From positions 1 through 64,000 of the forward strand of contig URBK01000003.1 of NCBI GenBank assembly GCA_900546065.1: a stretch of 64,000 nucleotides of DNA. The letters are read 5' to 3'. Below the pieces are notes generated by a model. That model was given only the letters and a program-made list of their open reading frames with translations. It searched no databases and was not told where the DNA came from. Source of the stretch: an uncultured Alistipes sp. (GTDB taxonomy: Bacteria > Bacteroidota > Bacteroidia > Bacteroidales > Rikenellaceae). This document shows positions 7,652 to 17,474 of this stretch, one piece after another (the stretch's first letter is position 1; the number at the start of each line of letters is the position of its first letter). The position numbers were made by a program, and so were the translations under genes.

Positions 7652-8311
7652 ATGTCTCGACTGAACTCCATATTGCGCATAGCCAGCCTCATAGCAGGCA
7701 TCGCCCTGCTGACGGGCATCTCGATCGAGGTACTCACGGGCGACCACCGTGCCTACTCCGACTGGTACATGCGCCTGCAACTTGTAGCCTGTGTGGTCTT
7801 CATGGCCGACTTTGCCGGCGAGATCGTCGCCGATTACGGGGCACACCGGCGCTTCGCCCCGAAGATTCTCTTCCTGCTGCTGTCGATACCGTATCTGAAC
7901 ATCCTGCGGTGGTGCGGCGCCGACATATATCGCAGCGCCGAGGTTGCCGTAGCCGCACTGCCGCTCATAAGATCGTTCGTCGCAATGGGGGTGGTCATAC
8001 GCTGGCTCATCGGACGGGGAGTCAGACGTCTGTTGGCGGCGTATGTATTCACCGTAGTTTGTTTCACATATCTTGCAGCCCTCATCTTCTACGACTACGA
8101 GGTGACGGTAAACCATGCCCTGCACGGCTTCGGCAACGCCATGTGGTGGGCATGGATGAATGTCACGACTGTCGGCGCCGCGATATTCCCCGTAACGGCC
8201 ATAGGCAAGACGCTGGCTGTGATGCTGCCGTGTCTGGGCATGATGTTTTTCCCCATATTCACGTTATACGTCACCGACATATACCGTAAACGGCACGACG
8301 ACACGGAATAG
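7652..8311 (+). CDS. Voltage-gated-channel-like K+ channel family protein, altered filter
   Basis: A 219-residue membrane protein with about six predicted hydrophobic segments (near 9-25, 42-60, 72-88, 98-118, 129-147, 185-207) and a pore loop before the last one (MWWAWMNVTTVGAAIFPVT). The layout is that of six-helix ion channels, but the K+ filter TVGYGD is replaced by TVGAAI, so K+ selectivity is doubtful. The segment equivalent to S4 carries few Arg residues (RSFVAMGVVIRWLIGRGVRR). It stands alone between the tRNA pair and the CocE-like gene, with a divergent orientation to the tRNAs. A different ion or a non-conducting role is possible. Confidence 0.7.
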   Translation: MSRLNSILRIASLIAGIALLTGISIEVLTGDHRAYSDWYMRLQLVACVVFMADFAGEIVADYGAHRRFAPKILFLLLSIPYLNILRWCGADIYRSAEVAVAALPLIRSFVAMGVVIRWLIGRGVRRLLAAYVFTVVCFTYLAALIFYDYEVTVNHALHGFGNAMWWAWMNVTTVGAAIFPVTAIGKTLAVMLPCLGMMFFPIFTLYVTDIYRKRHDDTE

Positions 8312-8312
8312 C

Positions 8313-8342
8313 TTGCAATAACCCCAAATTGTATTAATTTTG
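8313..8342 (+). promoter_or_regulatory. Promoter of the CocE/S15 hydrolase gene
   Basis: TTG at 8313-8315, 19-bp spacer, TAATTTTG at 8335-8342. The predicted start near 8347 gives a short leader before the ATG at 8364. Confidence 0.6.
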
Positions 8343-8363
8343 CAGGAAAGAAACCCCTGCCCG

Positions 8364-10211
8364 ATGAAACGCATCATAACCGTAATAATATCTCTCATCT
8401 ACGCCGCTACGCTCCATGCCAGCGAGACGGAACAGCAGCCGACAATAGACGCCGCATGGTTCAAGGCACACTACGTCAAGAACGAATACATGATACCCAT
8501 GCGTGACGGCATACGTCTCTATACGGCCGTATATACGCCGAAAAACCGCCGCTCGCACCATCCGATACTGCTCACGCGCACGCCCTACGGCTGCGGGCCA
8601 TACGGACGCCGCAACGCCTCTTTCTGGCAGCAGGCCATATTCGAGGATTACCTGCGCGCCGACTACATCATCGTCTTTCAGGATGTGCGCGGACGCTGGC
8701 GCAGCGAGGGAGAGTTTGTCAATATCCGCCCCTATGTCGCCGACAAGAGTTCCGGCGCCATTGACGAGAGCAGTGACACGTATGACACCGTCGAGTGGCT
8801 TCTGCGCAAGCTGAAGCGCCATAACGGCCGTGTGGGCGTCTTCGGCAACTCCTATTCCGGGTTCTATGCCCTTATGGCCGCTGCGAGCGGACATCCGGCC
8901 ATACGCGCCGTATCGCCCCAAGCACCGATATGCGACTGGTTTCTCGGGGACGACTTCCACCACAACGGAGCCTTAGCCCTGAGCGATGCCGTAGGGTTTC
9001 TGCCCAACTTCGGCACGGCGGCGCGGACAAAGCCCACGGATAGGCCCGAACCGTTCGACACGCCCGTCAAGGGCAATCCCGTAGAATACCTGCACGACAA
9101 CACCGTCGCCGACATAACACGTGCTCTCGGCGGCAGCATTCCATTCTGGGACGAGATGGCCGCGCACCCCGATTACGACAGCTGGTGGCAGCAGCGCAGC
9201 GCCCTGAATGCCACGCACGACATACGTCCCGCCATCCTCATGGTCGGCGGCCTGTTCGATGCAGAGGATCTCTACGGCACATGGAACATCTATCGCGCCA
9301 TCCGACAAAACAACCCGCAGACCGACTGCCGTATCGTGGTGGGCCCATGGACACACGGCGCATGGCGCTCGAACGGCGATGCCAATGCGGTCGGGCATAT
9401 CCGTTTTTCGGAAGAGTCACTCTCGCAGTTCTACCGCCGCCAAGTCGAGTTCCCATTCTTCGACCACTACCTCCGAGATGCCGAGCATAGCGGCGCCACG
9501 ACAACCGGAGCGCTCATATTCTTCTCGGGCGAGAACTGCTGGCGCGAGATGGAGGGGTGGGATCCCGAGAACCAAAGCCGCCCGCACACGCTCTATCTGG
9601 CCGAGGGCGGCTCTCTGACCACCGCGCCGTCCGACATATCGGAGGCATACAGTTTCTACACCTCCGATCCGAACGACCCCGTCCCGTATTATCCCGACAT
9701 GCCGTGGCCACGCCGCAAGGAGTATATGACCGTGGGGCAGGAGTTTCTCGACGGCCGCCACGATGTGCTGACCTTCCTTTCGCCGCGCCTTGAGAACGAT
9801 ATGGCCGTAATAGGACCAATAGACGTAACACTCCATGCCGCAATATCAACCACCGACGCCGACTTCGTGATAAAGATCATAGACGTGGGCCCGGACGGAG
9901 AGTATGAGATGATGGTTCGCGGTGACATCATGCGCGGACGCTACCGCAACGGCTTCTCCTCTCCCGAAGCCTTCACTCCCGACAAGGTCGAACGCATAAC
10001 ACTAACGCTGCCCGACGTTGCCCATACGTTCATGGCCGGACACCGCATAAAGGTACAGATACAGAGTACGTGGTTCCCGCTCTTCGACCGCAACCCGCAG
10101 CAGATGATCGACACATACACCTGTACAAAGGAGGATTTCGTTCCATGCGACGTTAAGATTTACCACGACGCCGAACGGCAATCATCCGTAACGCTGCACA
10201 TCATGGAATAG
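8364..10211 (+). CDS. CocE/NonD family hydrolase (peptidase S15-like), secreted
   Basis: A 615-residue alpha/beta hydrolase of the X-Pro dipeptidyl-peptidase/cocaine esterase family, likely cleaving acyl esters or N-terminal X-Pro dipeptides in the periplasm. A signal peptide (KRIITVIISLIYAATLHAS) opens the protein. The catalytic triad is readable: Ser163 in FGNSYSGFY, Asp299 in LFDAEDLYG and His331 in PWTHGAW. The C-terminal third is the jelly-roll beta domain of the family. The ATG at 8364 is preferred over an upstream in-frame start because it begins the signal peptide and follows a good promoter. It is a single-gene unit that converges on the biotin-enzyme gene. Confidence 0.88.
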   Translation: MKRIITVIISLIYAATLHASETEQQPTIDAAWFKAHYVKNEYMIPMRDGIRLYTAVYTPKNRRSHHPILLTRTPYGCGPYGRRNASFWQQAIFEDYLRADYIIVFQDVRGRWRSEGEFVNIRPYVADKSSGAIDESSDTYDTVEWLLRKLKRHNGRVGVFGNSYSGFYALMAAASGHPAIRAVSPQAPICDWFLGDDFHHNGALALSDAVGFLPNFGTAARTKPTDRPEPFDTPVKGNPVEYLHDNTVADITRALGGSIPFWDEMAAHPDYDSWWQQRSALNATHDIRPAILMVGGLFDAEDLYGTWNIYRAIRQNNPQTDCRIVVGPWTHGAWRSNGDANAVGHIRFSEESLSQFYRRQVEFPFFDHYLRDAEHSGATTTGALIFFSGENCWREMEGWDPENQSRPHTLYLAEGGSLTTAPSDISEAYSFYTSDPNDPVPYYPDMPWPRRKEYMTVGQEFLDGRHDVLTFLSPRLENDMAVIGPIDVTLHAAISTTDADFVIKIIDVGPDGEYEMMVRGDIMRGRYRNGFSSPEAFTPDKVERITLTLPDVAHTFMAGHRIKVQIQSTWFPLFDRNPQQMIDTYTCTKEDFVPCDVKIYHDAERQSSVTLHIME

Positions 10212-10332
10212 GGCAGCGGCCTGACATTCGCAGGACAACCAAGCCGTCGGCTGCACTGTTTAAGCCCGTTTTCGCACGATATGACGCATTTCCCACATCA
10301 ACAGCAGAACTCCCATCGAGCACACAAAGACG

Positions 10333-10368
10333 CAAAAAAAGCCCGCAATCCGGCTGGATTGCGGGCTT
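10333..10368. terminator. Bidirectional terminator
   Basis: A 15-bp perfect stem (arm AAAAGCCCGCAATCC, loop GGCT) with an A run on the left and T run on the right, shared by two converging genes. Confidence 0.9.
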
Positions 10369-10389
10369 TTCATTTATTGCAGCGGCACA

Positions 10390-12291
10390 CTAACCGATCT
10401 CCACCATCGGGGCTTCGGTAGGTACGGCCTGATCCTTCTCGACGAAGATGCGCGTCACGACACCGGCATAGTCCGAAGTGATCGAGTTCTCCATCTTCAT
10501 GGCATCGAGGATGACAACAGACTGTCCGATCGACACCTTGTCGCCGACCTTGACCTTAACCTCGATCACGCGGCCCGGCAGCGGCGCTACAACGGCATTG
10601 CCCTTGACATCCGTAGGCATTACATAAGGTGCAGCCTCGGCCTTCTCCTCGGCCTTGGGTTTGTCGGCAGCCTTCTTCGCATCAGCAGCAGCCTTCGCTG
10701 CGGCAGCGGCCTGTGCGGCCTCGTATGCAGCCTTCTTCTCCTTGGTGAGGAAGTTCTTTGCCACCAACGGGAAGAGCTCCAACAACAGAACCTCCTTCTC
10801 GTTTGCCGCCAGCTTCACGCCTCCGGCCTCGGGAAGTTCGGGGTTGGGCTGCATCTTGTATTTCGAGGTATCGTAGGGAGTCTCCTCACGCACACCGCAT
10901 ATCTTGAAGCGGAACTCAGGATCTACGGGCACGGGCGTGTGTCCGTACTCACCCTTTACCAGGCCTACGAACTGCGAACTCTTGTTCGTGTACATCGGAC
11001 GTCCGGCCTTCTCGTCAAGGGCGCAGTTCACGGCCTGAGCACCCACGATCTGCGAGGTCGGGGTAACCAAAGGCGGCAGACCTGCAGCCAGACGCACCGA
11101 GGGGATAAGCTCCATGGCACGGGGAAGAATATCCTCCGACTTGAGCTGCTTGAGCTGAGCCACCATGTTCGAATACATGCCGCCCGGGATCTCGGCCTTC
11201 TGCACCAGCTCGTTGGGAGCGGGGAAACCGAAGTAGGCCTCGATCTTCTGGCTTACGGCGAGCAGCTCCTCGAAGTTCTCGCTCTGTGCAGCCTTGACGG
11301 CCTTGTCGAACAGGGCGTCCACCTCGGCGGGAAGGGTATCCTTCATGGGGTCGAAAGCCTTGGGTGCGGGCTTCTCGGCACCGAATACCGACAACTCCAG
11401 CTCCTTGCGTATACCCATGAGCTGGGCGTTTATCTTCGACACGGCATCCATGTTCACACCGATATCGATACCCATCTTCTTACAGAAGATATAGATGAAC
11501 TCCAGAGCAGGCGCTCCGGTGCCCTCGCTAAACCACCAGCAGTTGGTATCCACGATGTCGACGCCGGCGGCGATGGCGGCAAATACCGAAGCCAGACCGT
11601 AACCCGGAGTACAGTGCGTGTGGAAGTCGATAGGCACATTGATATTCTGCTTGAACAGCTTTACCAGACGGCTGATGCGCTGGGGCGGAATCAGACCCGA
11701 CATATCCTTGATGGTGATCATGTCGGCACCCAGAGCCGCCATCTGCTTGGCCTTGTCGAGGAAATACTCATCCGTGAAGACCGGCTTCGGCGCACGCTTT
11801 CCGAACAGACGCTCAAAGAACGAGGGCTGCGGATACTTCGGGTCGACCGTATAACATACGGCGCAGTCGGCGATGCCGCCGTACTGCTTCACATACTTAA
11901 CCGTCGACTTGACGTTGTTCACGTCGTTCAGCGCATCGAAGATACGCATGATGCCGAGTCCGCTCTCGATGGCATTGCGGCAGAAGCCGTCGATGATCTC
12001 GTCCGTATAGGGCGAATATCCGAACAGGTTGCGGCCGCGCGACAGAGCCGTCAACTTCGACACGTCGCCCACAGCCTTATATATCGTCTCAAGACGGGTC
12101 CACGGGTTCTCACCCAGATATCGCATTACCGAATCGGGCACCGCACCGCCCCAAACCTCCATGGCATAAAAACCGGCATCCTTGTAGTAGGACAGACAGC
12201 GGTTTATCTGCTCCTGCGTCATACGGGTAGCGAATGACGACTGCTGCCCGTCTCGCAAAGTCAAATCTCGTATCTTCAATGATTTAGCCAT
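10390..12291 (-). CDS. oadA: Biotin-dependent oxaloacetate decarboxylase alpha / pyruvate carboxylase subunit B
   Basis: A 633-residue carboxyltransferase. The N-terminal TIM barrel starts RDLTLRDGQQSSFATRM, with metal-binding residues including HTH in IDFHTHCTPGYG; a conserved carboxylase domain follows. An Ala/Lys-rich linker (about 530-565) leads to a biotinyl domain with the acceptor lysine in DAMKMENS. It transfers CO2 between biotin and pyruvate/oxaloacetate. No beta membrane subunit or biotin carboxylase gene is adjacent, so I cannot tell from context whether it acts in the Na+-pumping decarboxylase or in a two-subunit carboxylase. The ATG at 12291 (AKSLKIRD) is preferred to one seven codons upstream. 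Confidence 0.9.
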   Translation of the reverse strand: MAKSLKIRDLTLRDGQQSSFATRMTQEQINRCLSYYKDAGFYAMEVWGGAVPDSVMRYLGENPWTRLETIYKAVGDVSKLTALSRGRNLFGYSPYTDEIIDGFCRNAIESGLGIMRIFDALNDVNNVKSTVKYVKQYGGIADCAVCYTVDPKYPQPSFFERLFGKRAPKPVFTDEYFLDKAKQMAALGADMITIKDMSGLIPPQRISRLVKLFKQNINVPIDFHTHCTPGYGLASVFAAIAAGVDIVDTNCWWFSEGTGAPALEFIYIFCKKMGIDIGVNMDAVSKINAQLMGIRKELELSVFGAEKPAPKAFDPMKDTLPAEVDALFDKAVKAAQSENFEELLAVSQKIEAYFGFPAPNELVQKAEIPGGMYSNMVAQLKQLKSEDILPRAMELIPSVRLAAGLPPLVTPTSQIVGAQAVNCALDEKAGRPMYTNKSSQFVGLVKGEYGHTPVPVDPEFRFKICGVREETPYDTSKYKMQPNPELPEAGGVKLAANEKEVLLLELFPLVAKNFLTKEKKAAYEAAQAAAAAKAAADAKKAADKPKAEEKAEAAPYVMPTDVKGNAVVAPLPGRVIEVKVKVGDKVSIGQSVVILDAMKMENSITSDYAGVVTRIFVEKDQAVPTEAPMVEIG

Positions 12292-12352
12292 ATTAAATAT
12301 ATTAATAAACAATTAATCCCTGCTTTTATCGTTTCGATTCGCAAACTGAAGG

Positions 12353-12382
12353 CAAAGATATTAAACTTATTCGACACTACAA
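12353..12382 (-). promoter_or_regulatory. Promoter of the biotin carboxyltransferase gene
   Basis: On the - strand TTG (12382-12380), 19 bp, TATCTTTG (12360-12353). It is divergent from the symporter promoter. Confidence 0.6.
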
Positions 12383-12401
12383 TTATTTTGTGGCGAATTG
12401 T

Positions 12402-12409
12402 TATCTTTG
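12402..12409 (+). promoter_or_regulatory. -7 box of the symporter gene
   Basis: TATCTTTG matches TAnnTTTG 24 bp before the ATG at 12433; no clear -33 element. Confidence 0.45.
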
Positions 12410-12432
12410 CGCGGTAAATGATCCCGTGAGTT

Positions 12433-13890
12433 ATGTCACCGATAGCGGTTTTGCTGACACTTTTCGCCTATTTGGCCGTACTTTTCACTCTGGCCTACAT
12501 ATCGGGGCGGCATGCAGACAATGCCGGATTCTTCATCGGCAACCGCCGCACGACATGGTATATGGCCACGCTGGCAATGATCGGCGCCGCGATGTCGGGC
12601 GTGACATTCATCTCGGTGCCGGGCTCCGTCGCCGCCGACTCCTTTTCATATATGCAGATGACCGTGGGCTTCACCATCGGACAGATGATCGTAGCCTTCG
12701 TGCTCGTACCCGTATTCTACCGACACGGCGTAGTCTCCCTGTACCAATATCTCAACGATCGTTTCGGAATCACCACACACCGTACGGGGGCGTGGTGCTT
12801 TTTCGTTTCGAAAATCATAGGCTCCTCGTTAAAGATATATGTCGTATGCGCTGTGATGCAGCTGCTTGTATTCGATCACTTCAACCTGCCGTTCATCGCC
12901 AACATACTCTTCACGATGCTGCTCGTATGGCTCTATACGCGTTGGGGCGGCGTCCGCTCGCTCATACCGACCGACACGCTGCAGTCGATAAGCCTCGTAG
13001 CCGCCATCGTCGTCTGCATTTGGTGTATATGCGGCTGCATGGATCTCTCCTTCACGGAAGCCTGCCGCGCCGTGGCCGCATCGCCATATTCGCGCATGTG
13101 GTTCTTCGACGACCCGGCCTCGGCTCGGTATTTCTGGAAGATGGTCGCCGGCGGCGCCCTCTGCCTCGTAGCCATGACCGGGCTCGATCAGGACATGATG
13201 CAGCGTAACCTGAGCTGCCGCACCATGCGCGACTCGCAGATAAACATCGTACTGACGGCCCTCTGCCAGATAGTCGTCATACTACTGTTCCTCGCCTTGG
13301 GGGCGCTCATATATCTCTACATAGCCGCCGAGGGGCTGCCGCAGCCCGCCAAGGGCGATCAGGCCTTTGCTCTGGTGGCCGTTCAGGGCGGGCTGCCCAA
13401 GATCGCGGGCATAATGTTCGTCGTGGGGCTTGTGTCGTGTACCTACTCGGCCGCCGGATCGGCATTGACAGCCCTCACGACATCCTTCACGCTCGACATT
13501 CTGCGTGCCGACAGCCGTGACGAAAAACGACTCGAACGCCTGCGCAAACGCACCCATATTGTTATGGCCGCCATCATGACGGCAGTGATTCTCATCTTCG
13601 ACCGTTTCGGCAACGACAGCGTCATAAACCTTGTATTCAAAGTTGCGGGATACACATACGGCCCGATACTCGGACTCTTCGTATTCGGACTTGCCACACG
13701 CCGCAAAATACACCAGCGTTTCGTGCCGCTCATAGCCGTCGCGTCACCCGTGGCCAGCTACCTGCTGCAGTGGTGGGCAGCCGAGAGGTGGAACTACGCT
13801 ATCGGATTCGAATTATTGGGCTATAACGCATTATTTTGTATCTTTGGGCTGTTTTTAATATCTTATCCCCGAAATGAGACTGCACAGTAA
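12433..13890 (+). CDS. Sodium:solute symporter (SSS family)
   Basis: A 485-residue inner-membrane protein with about 13 hydrophobic segments and the SSS family start (LAYISGRHADNAGFFIGNRR, a membrane-entry motif), followed by MIGAAMSGVTFISVPG and MTGLDQDMMQRNLSC. The family imports sugars, amino acids, nucleosides or sialic acid with Na+; this sequence does not name the substrate. It overlaps the following large secreted protein gene by 17 bp, so the two are probably co-translated and may handle one substrate, for example a cell-wall fragment. The ATG at 12433 lies just after a -7 box. Confidence 0.88.
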   Translation: MSPIAVLLTLFAYLAVLFTLAYISGRHADNAGFFIGNRRTTWYMATLAMIGAAMSGVTFISVPGSVAADSFSYMQMTVGFTIGQMIVAFVLVPVFYRHGVVSLYQYLNDRFGITTHRTGAWCFFVSKIIGSSLKIYVVCAVMQLLVFDHFNLPFIANILFTMLLVWLYTRWGGVRSLIPTDTLQSISLVAAIVVCIWCICGCMDLSFTEACRAVAASPYSRMWFFDDPASARYFWKMVAGGALCLVAMTGLDQDMMQRNLSCRTMRDSQINIVLTALCQIVVILLFLALGALIYLYIAAEGLPQPAKGDQAFALVAVQGGLPKIAGIMFVVGLVSCTYSAAGSALTALTTSFTLDILRADSRDEKRLERLRKRTHIVMAAIMTAVILIFDRFGNDSVINLVFKVAGYTYGPILGLFVFGLATRRKIHQRFVPLIAVASPVASYLLQWWAAERWNYAIGFELLGYNALFCIFGLFLISYPRNETAQ

Positions 13891-16873
13891 GATAACTCTC
13901 ATCGTCCTTGCGGCGCTGATGCTCATGCCGACACCGTCCGACGCGGCGGGCATCAATGCAACCCAGAAACGCGAGATAGGCGAGATGCTCACGCGCATCG
14001 TCGCGCGCGAGGTGTCGGGCGGCTCGGTACGCGTCGACCGTACGCGCATAACCAACGAACGCATAGAGATATACGCATCGATCGGATTGTCATACTATCC
14101 ATTCCGTGAGGAGAACGTCGCCGCGATATATGACTCCGTACGCACCGTGTTGCCCGCGGAGTATGCCGACCGCAAGCTCTCGATCATCACCGACAATCAC
14201 CGTATCGAGGAGTTCATCCCACACTATTACCGCACATCGAATCTTTCGGGCACGCGTTTCACCAACCGCTCGAAACGCCCCCTCGTGCGGCCGCTCTCGT
14301 CGCAGAATGCCCCCACCGAAGGCCTTGCCGGGCGGCATATAGCCATGTGGCAGAGCCACGGCCGCTATTTCGACCAGAAGGAGAACGTATGGCGTTGGCA
14401 GCGCTCACGCCTATGGGAGACGGTCGAGGATCTCTTCACGCAGAGTTTCGTGCTGCCGTATCTGGTGCCCATGCTCGAAAATGCCGGTGCCAACGTCCTG
14501 CTGCCACGCGAACGCGACACGCAGTTGTGCGAGATCATCATCGACAACGACAGCGGGGTAGACGACACCACATACGCCGAGAGCAACGGCTCACAGGCGT
14601 GGGGCGACGATGTCGTCGGATTTGCGCATCTGAAGGATATATACATGAACGGCGAGAATCCCTTCCGTGACGGCACGGCGCGCGCCGTAAAGAGCATCAC
14701 CTCCGGAAACGAGAGCCGGGCCGAGTGGCGGGCCGCAATCCCCGAGACGGGCGAATATGCCGTCTATGTGTCATACGCGAGCCACGGCACGGAGAGTGCC
14801 GACGATGCCGTCTACACGGTACACCATCTCGGCGGCGAGAGCCGTTTCGCCGTAAACCAGACCATGGGCGGCGGCATGTGGATCTACCTCGGACACTTCC
14901 CCTTTGCCGCAGGCGAGGAGCAGACGTTGGTGTCACTCTCGAACATAACGAACGAAGGCGGCCGCACCGTCTCGGCCGACGCTGTCAAGATAGGCGGAGG
15001 CTACGGCAATATCGCCCGCGAGGTGTCGCCGTCGCTGCGTGACGACGCAATCGAATACGAGCCCCTCACAAGCGAATATCCGCGTTTCTGCGAGGGAGCG
15101 CGCTACTGGCTCCAGTGGTCGGGCTTTGAGGAGGATGTATATACGCCCAAGGAGGGCGCCGACGACTACAAGGACGACTACATGTCGCGCGCGCATTGGG
15201 TCAATGCCCTCATGGGCGGATCGGAACGCCTGCCCGACGAGAAGGGAAAATCAATCCCCATAGACATGGCGCTGGCATTCCATTCGGATGCTGGCGTAAG
15301 GCTTAACGACGATATAATCGGTACGCTCGGAATATTCTATACCAAGGACAACAAGGGGCACTTCATGGGAGGTGCCGACCGTTACCTTTCGCGCGAGCTG
15401 ACCGACATCGTGATGACACAGATGGTCGAGGACATACGCTCCGTATATGAACCCGCATGGAGCCGCCGTGGCATGTGGAACCGCTCATATTACGAGGCGC
15501 GCGTTCCGTGCGCCCCGACAATGCTGCTCGAATCGCTCTCGCACCAGAACTTCGCCGATATGCGTTACGGTAACGACCCGCGCTTCAAGTTCTTCGTGAG
15601 CCGCTCGATATACAAGGGTATATTACGCTATCTGTCAAGCCAGTACAATGTTCCATACACCGTCCAGCCGCTGCCCGTCGAGGCCTTCAGCGTGGAGTTC
15701 GCCGATGAAGATACACCCGACGTTGTGTTGAGTTGGCAGCCCGTTACAGACAGTCTCGAACTCTCGGCTGACCCGGATTATTATATCGTCTATACGCGGC
15801 AGGATGACGGCGGCTTCGACAACGGCATCCGCGTCGACGGCACCACCGTGCGCATGACACAGCAGCGCGGACATACCTATTCATACCGCGTCACGGCCGT
15901 CAACAAGGGCGGCGAGAGCTTCCCGAGCGAGACCCTTGCGGCACACCGCGCCGCAAACGAGCGCGGCAGCGTGCTTGTCATCAACGGTTTCGAACGTGTC
16001 AGCGCCCCGATGAACATACAGGGTGACTCGCTGGCCGGATTCTACAACGACTACGACTCCGGCGCCGCATACATCAAGGACATATCATTCATAGGCCAGC
16101 AACGCAACTTCGACCGTGCCCTGTCACGTTCCGAGAACGATAACGATGCGCTCGGGTCGTGCTACAGCGACTACGAGACGCGCGTCATTGCGGGCAATAC
16201 ATTCGATTATCCCGTCATCCACGGGCGGTCGATCGCCGCGGCGGGATACTCCTTCTGCTCAGCCTCGGTGAAGGCCGTCGAGCGCGGCGACGTCATCCTC
16301 GGACGATACGATGCCGCAGACCTCATTCTGGGCAAGCAGCGCTCGTGCGCCATTGGCCGCGGCACGTCGGGATACGACTTCAAGGTCATGTCGGAATCTC
16401 TGCAACGGCTCATTACGGACTTCACCCGCCACGGAGGCAACATATTCGTATCGGGATGCCATGTCGCGGGCGACTTGTGGAAGGGACCCGAAGCTACATC
16501 CGCAGACAAGGAGTTCGCACGGCGCACGCTGCACATGTCATATAACGGCGACATGGCCACGCGTCGCGGTGAAGCGCGTATCGTCGCCTCACCCATGGGC
16601 ATGACACGCAGTACGATAGAGTTCAACCGCGAACCCACGCGCGACTTCTACGGCGTAGAGTCTCCCGGATGCATATCACCATACGGACGCAACGCATACA
16701 TAGCCATGCGATACGCCACGAACAATCAGCCGGCCGCCGTATGCTACAACGGCAACGACTACCGAAGTGTAGTTATGGCGTTCCCGTTCGAGTCGATCCT
16801 CGACGCCTCACAACGCGACATGCTCATGCGCGGCGTGCTGGCCTTCTTCGAACGAAGCGGCGGCGGCGAGTAG
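13874..16873 (+). CDS. Large secreted golvesin-C-like / amidase-like protein with FN3 domain
   Basis: A 999-residue exported protein (signal peptide LIVLAALMLMPTPSDAA). After a short N-terminal region the sequence RHIAMWQSHGRYF resembles the start of an N-acetylmuramoyl-L-alanine amidase-like fold, and HSDAG near residue 470 may supply a metal ligand. Between these lies a golvesin-C-like beta domain (about 215-375, EYAVYVSYASHGTES). An FN3-like domain sits near 615-690, and the last 300 residues form another alpha/beta domain (VLVINGFERVS...). In Bacteroidetes such proteins are often labelled xanthan lyase or golvesin-domain protein; the true substrate is unknown. It overlaps the symporter gene by 17 bp. 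Confidence 0.65.
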   Translation: MRLHSKITLIVLAALMLMPTPSDAAGINATQKREIGEMLTRIVAREVSGGSVRVDRTRITNERIEIYASIGLSYYPFREENVAAIYDSVRTVLPAEYADRKLSIITDNHRIEEFIPHYYRTSNLSGTRFTNRSKRPLVRPLSSQNAPTEGLAGRHIAMWQSHGRYFDQKENVWRWQRSRLWETVEDLFTQSFVLPYLVPMLENAGANVLLPRERDTQLCEIIIDNDSGVDDTTYAESNGSQAWGDDVVGFAHLKDIYMNGENPFRDGTARAVKSITSGNESRAEWRAAIPETGEYAVYVSYASHGTESADDAVYTVHHLGGESRFAVNQTMGGGMWIYLGHFPFAAGEEQTLVSLSNITNEGGRTVSADAVKIGGGYGNIAREVSPSLRDDAIEYEPLTSEYPRFCEGARYWLQWSGFEEDVYTPKEGADDYKDDYMSRAHWVNALMGGSERLPDEKGKSIPIDMALAFHSDAGVRLNDDIIGTLGIFYTKDNKGHFMGGADRYLSRELTDIVMTQMVEDIRSVYEPAWSRRGMWNRSYYEARVPCAPTMLLESLSHQNFADMRYGNDPRFKFFVSRSIYKGILRYLSSQYNVPYTVQPLPVEAFSVEFADEDTPDVVLSWQPVTDSLELSADPDYYIVYTRQDDGGFDNGIRVDGTTVRMTQQRGHTYSYRVTAVNKGGESFPSETLAAHRAANERGSVLVINGFERVSAPMNIQGDSLAGFYNDYDSGAAYIKDISFIGQQRNFDRALSRSENDNDALGSCYSDYETRVIAGNTFDYPVIHGRSIAAAGYSFCSASVKAVERGDVILGRYDAADLILGKQRSCAIGRGTSGYDFKVMSESLQRLITDFTRHGGNIFVSGCHVAGDLWKGPEATSADKEFARRTLHMSYNGDMATRRGEARIVASPMGMTRSTIEFNREPTRDFYGVESPGCISPYGRNAYIAMRYATNNQPAAVCYNGNDYRSVVMAFPFESILDASQRDMLMRGVLAFFERSGGGE

Positions 16874-16943
16874 GCAATGGATAAGAAAGAAAATGCAGAA
16901 ACAAGTAGCAAGATATAAAGTGAAACTATAAATAACTGAAGTT

Positions 16944-17393
16944 ATGTCATTGGAAAAGACCATTTCGAGTGAGATTATGGCGGCCATGAAAGCACGTGAC
17001 GCCGTCCGTCTGAGCGCACTGCGCAACATCAAGAAATATATCATCGAGGCCAAGACGTCGGGCGCTGCCGTCGACGAGTTGCCCGATGCCGACGTCATCA
17101 AGATCATCACCAAACTCGCAAAGCAGGGTACCGACTCGGCCGCAATATACACGCAGCAGAACCGAGCCGATCTGGCCGGGGAGGAGCTGGCACAGGTCAA
17201 GGTCATGCAGGAGTTCCTGCCCAAGCAGCTGACACCCGAGGAACTTACGGCAGAGGTCAAGGCCATCATTGCCGAGACGGGAGCTGCTTCGATGAAGGAT
17301 ATGGGACGTGTGATGGGCGTTGCTACTAAACGTCTTGCAGGCCGCGCCGACGGCAAGGATATATCGGCCAAAGTAAAGGAGCTGCTCGCATAG
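16944..17393 (+). CDS. GatB/YqeY domain-containing protein
   Basis: A 149-residue cytoplasmic protein that matches the YqeY family over its whole length: an N-terminal helical part (MAAMKARDAVRLSALRNI) and a C-terminal part related to the tail domain of GatB (MKDMGRVMGVATKRLAGRADG). The family is thought to interact with tRNA or the amidotransferase machinery, but its role is not established. It lies 70 bp after the large secreted protein and is followed by a terminator. Confidence 0.92.
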   Translation: MSLEKTISSEIMAAMKARDAVRLSALRNIKKYIIEAKTSGAAVDELPDADVIKIITKLAKQGTDSAAIYTQQNRADLAGEELAQVKVMQEFLPKQLTPEELTAEVKAIIAETGAASMKDMGRVMGVATKRLAGRADGKDISAKVKELLA

Positions 17394-17433
17394 CGAGTAT
17401 TCCCATACAAACAAATACGTTCCACATGCAAAC

Positions 17434-17459
17434 GGCCGCCGCAAGCGCGGCCTCTTTTT
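17434..17459 (+). terminator. Terminator after yqeY
   Basis: Six-bp stem GGCCGC/GCGGCC with a 7-base loop, then TCTTTTTC. Confidence 0.65.
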
Positions 17460-17474
17460 CAACATACGACTGCT

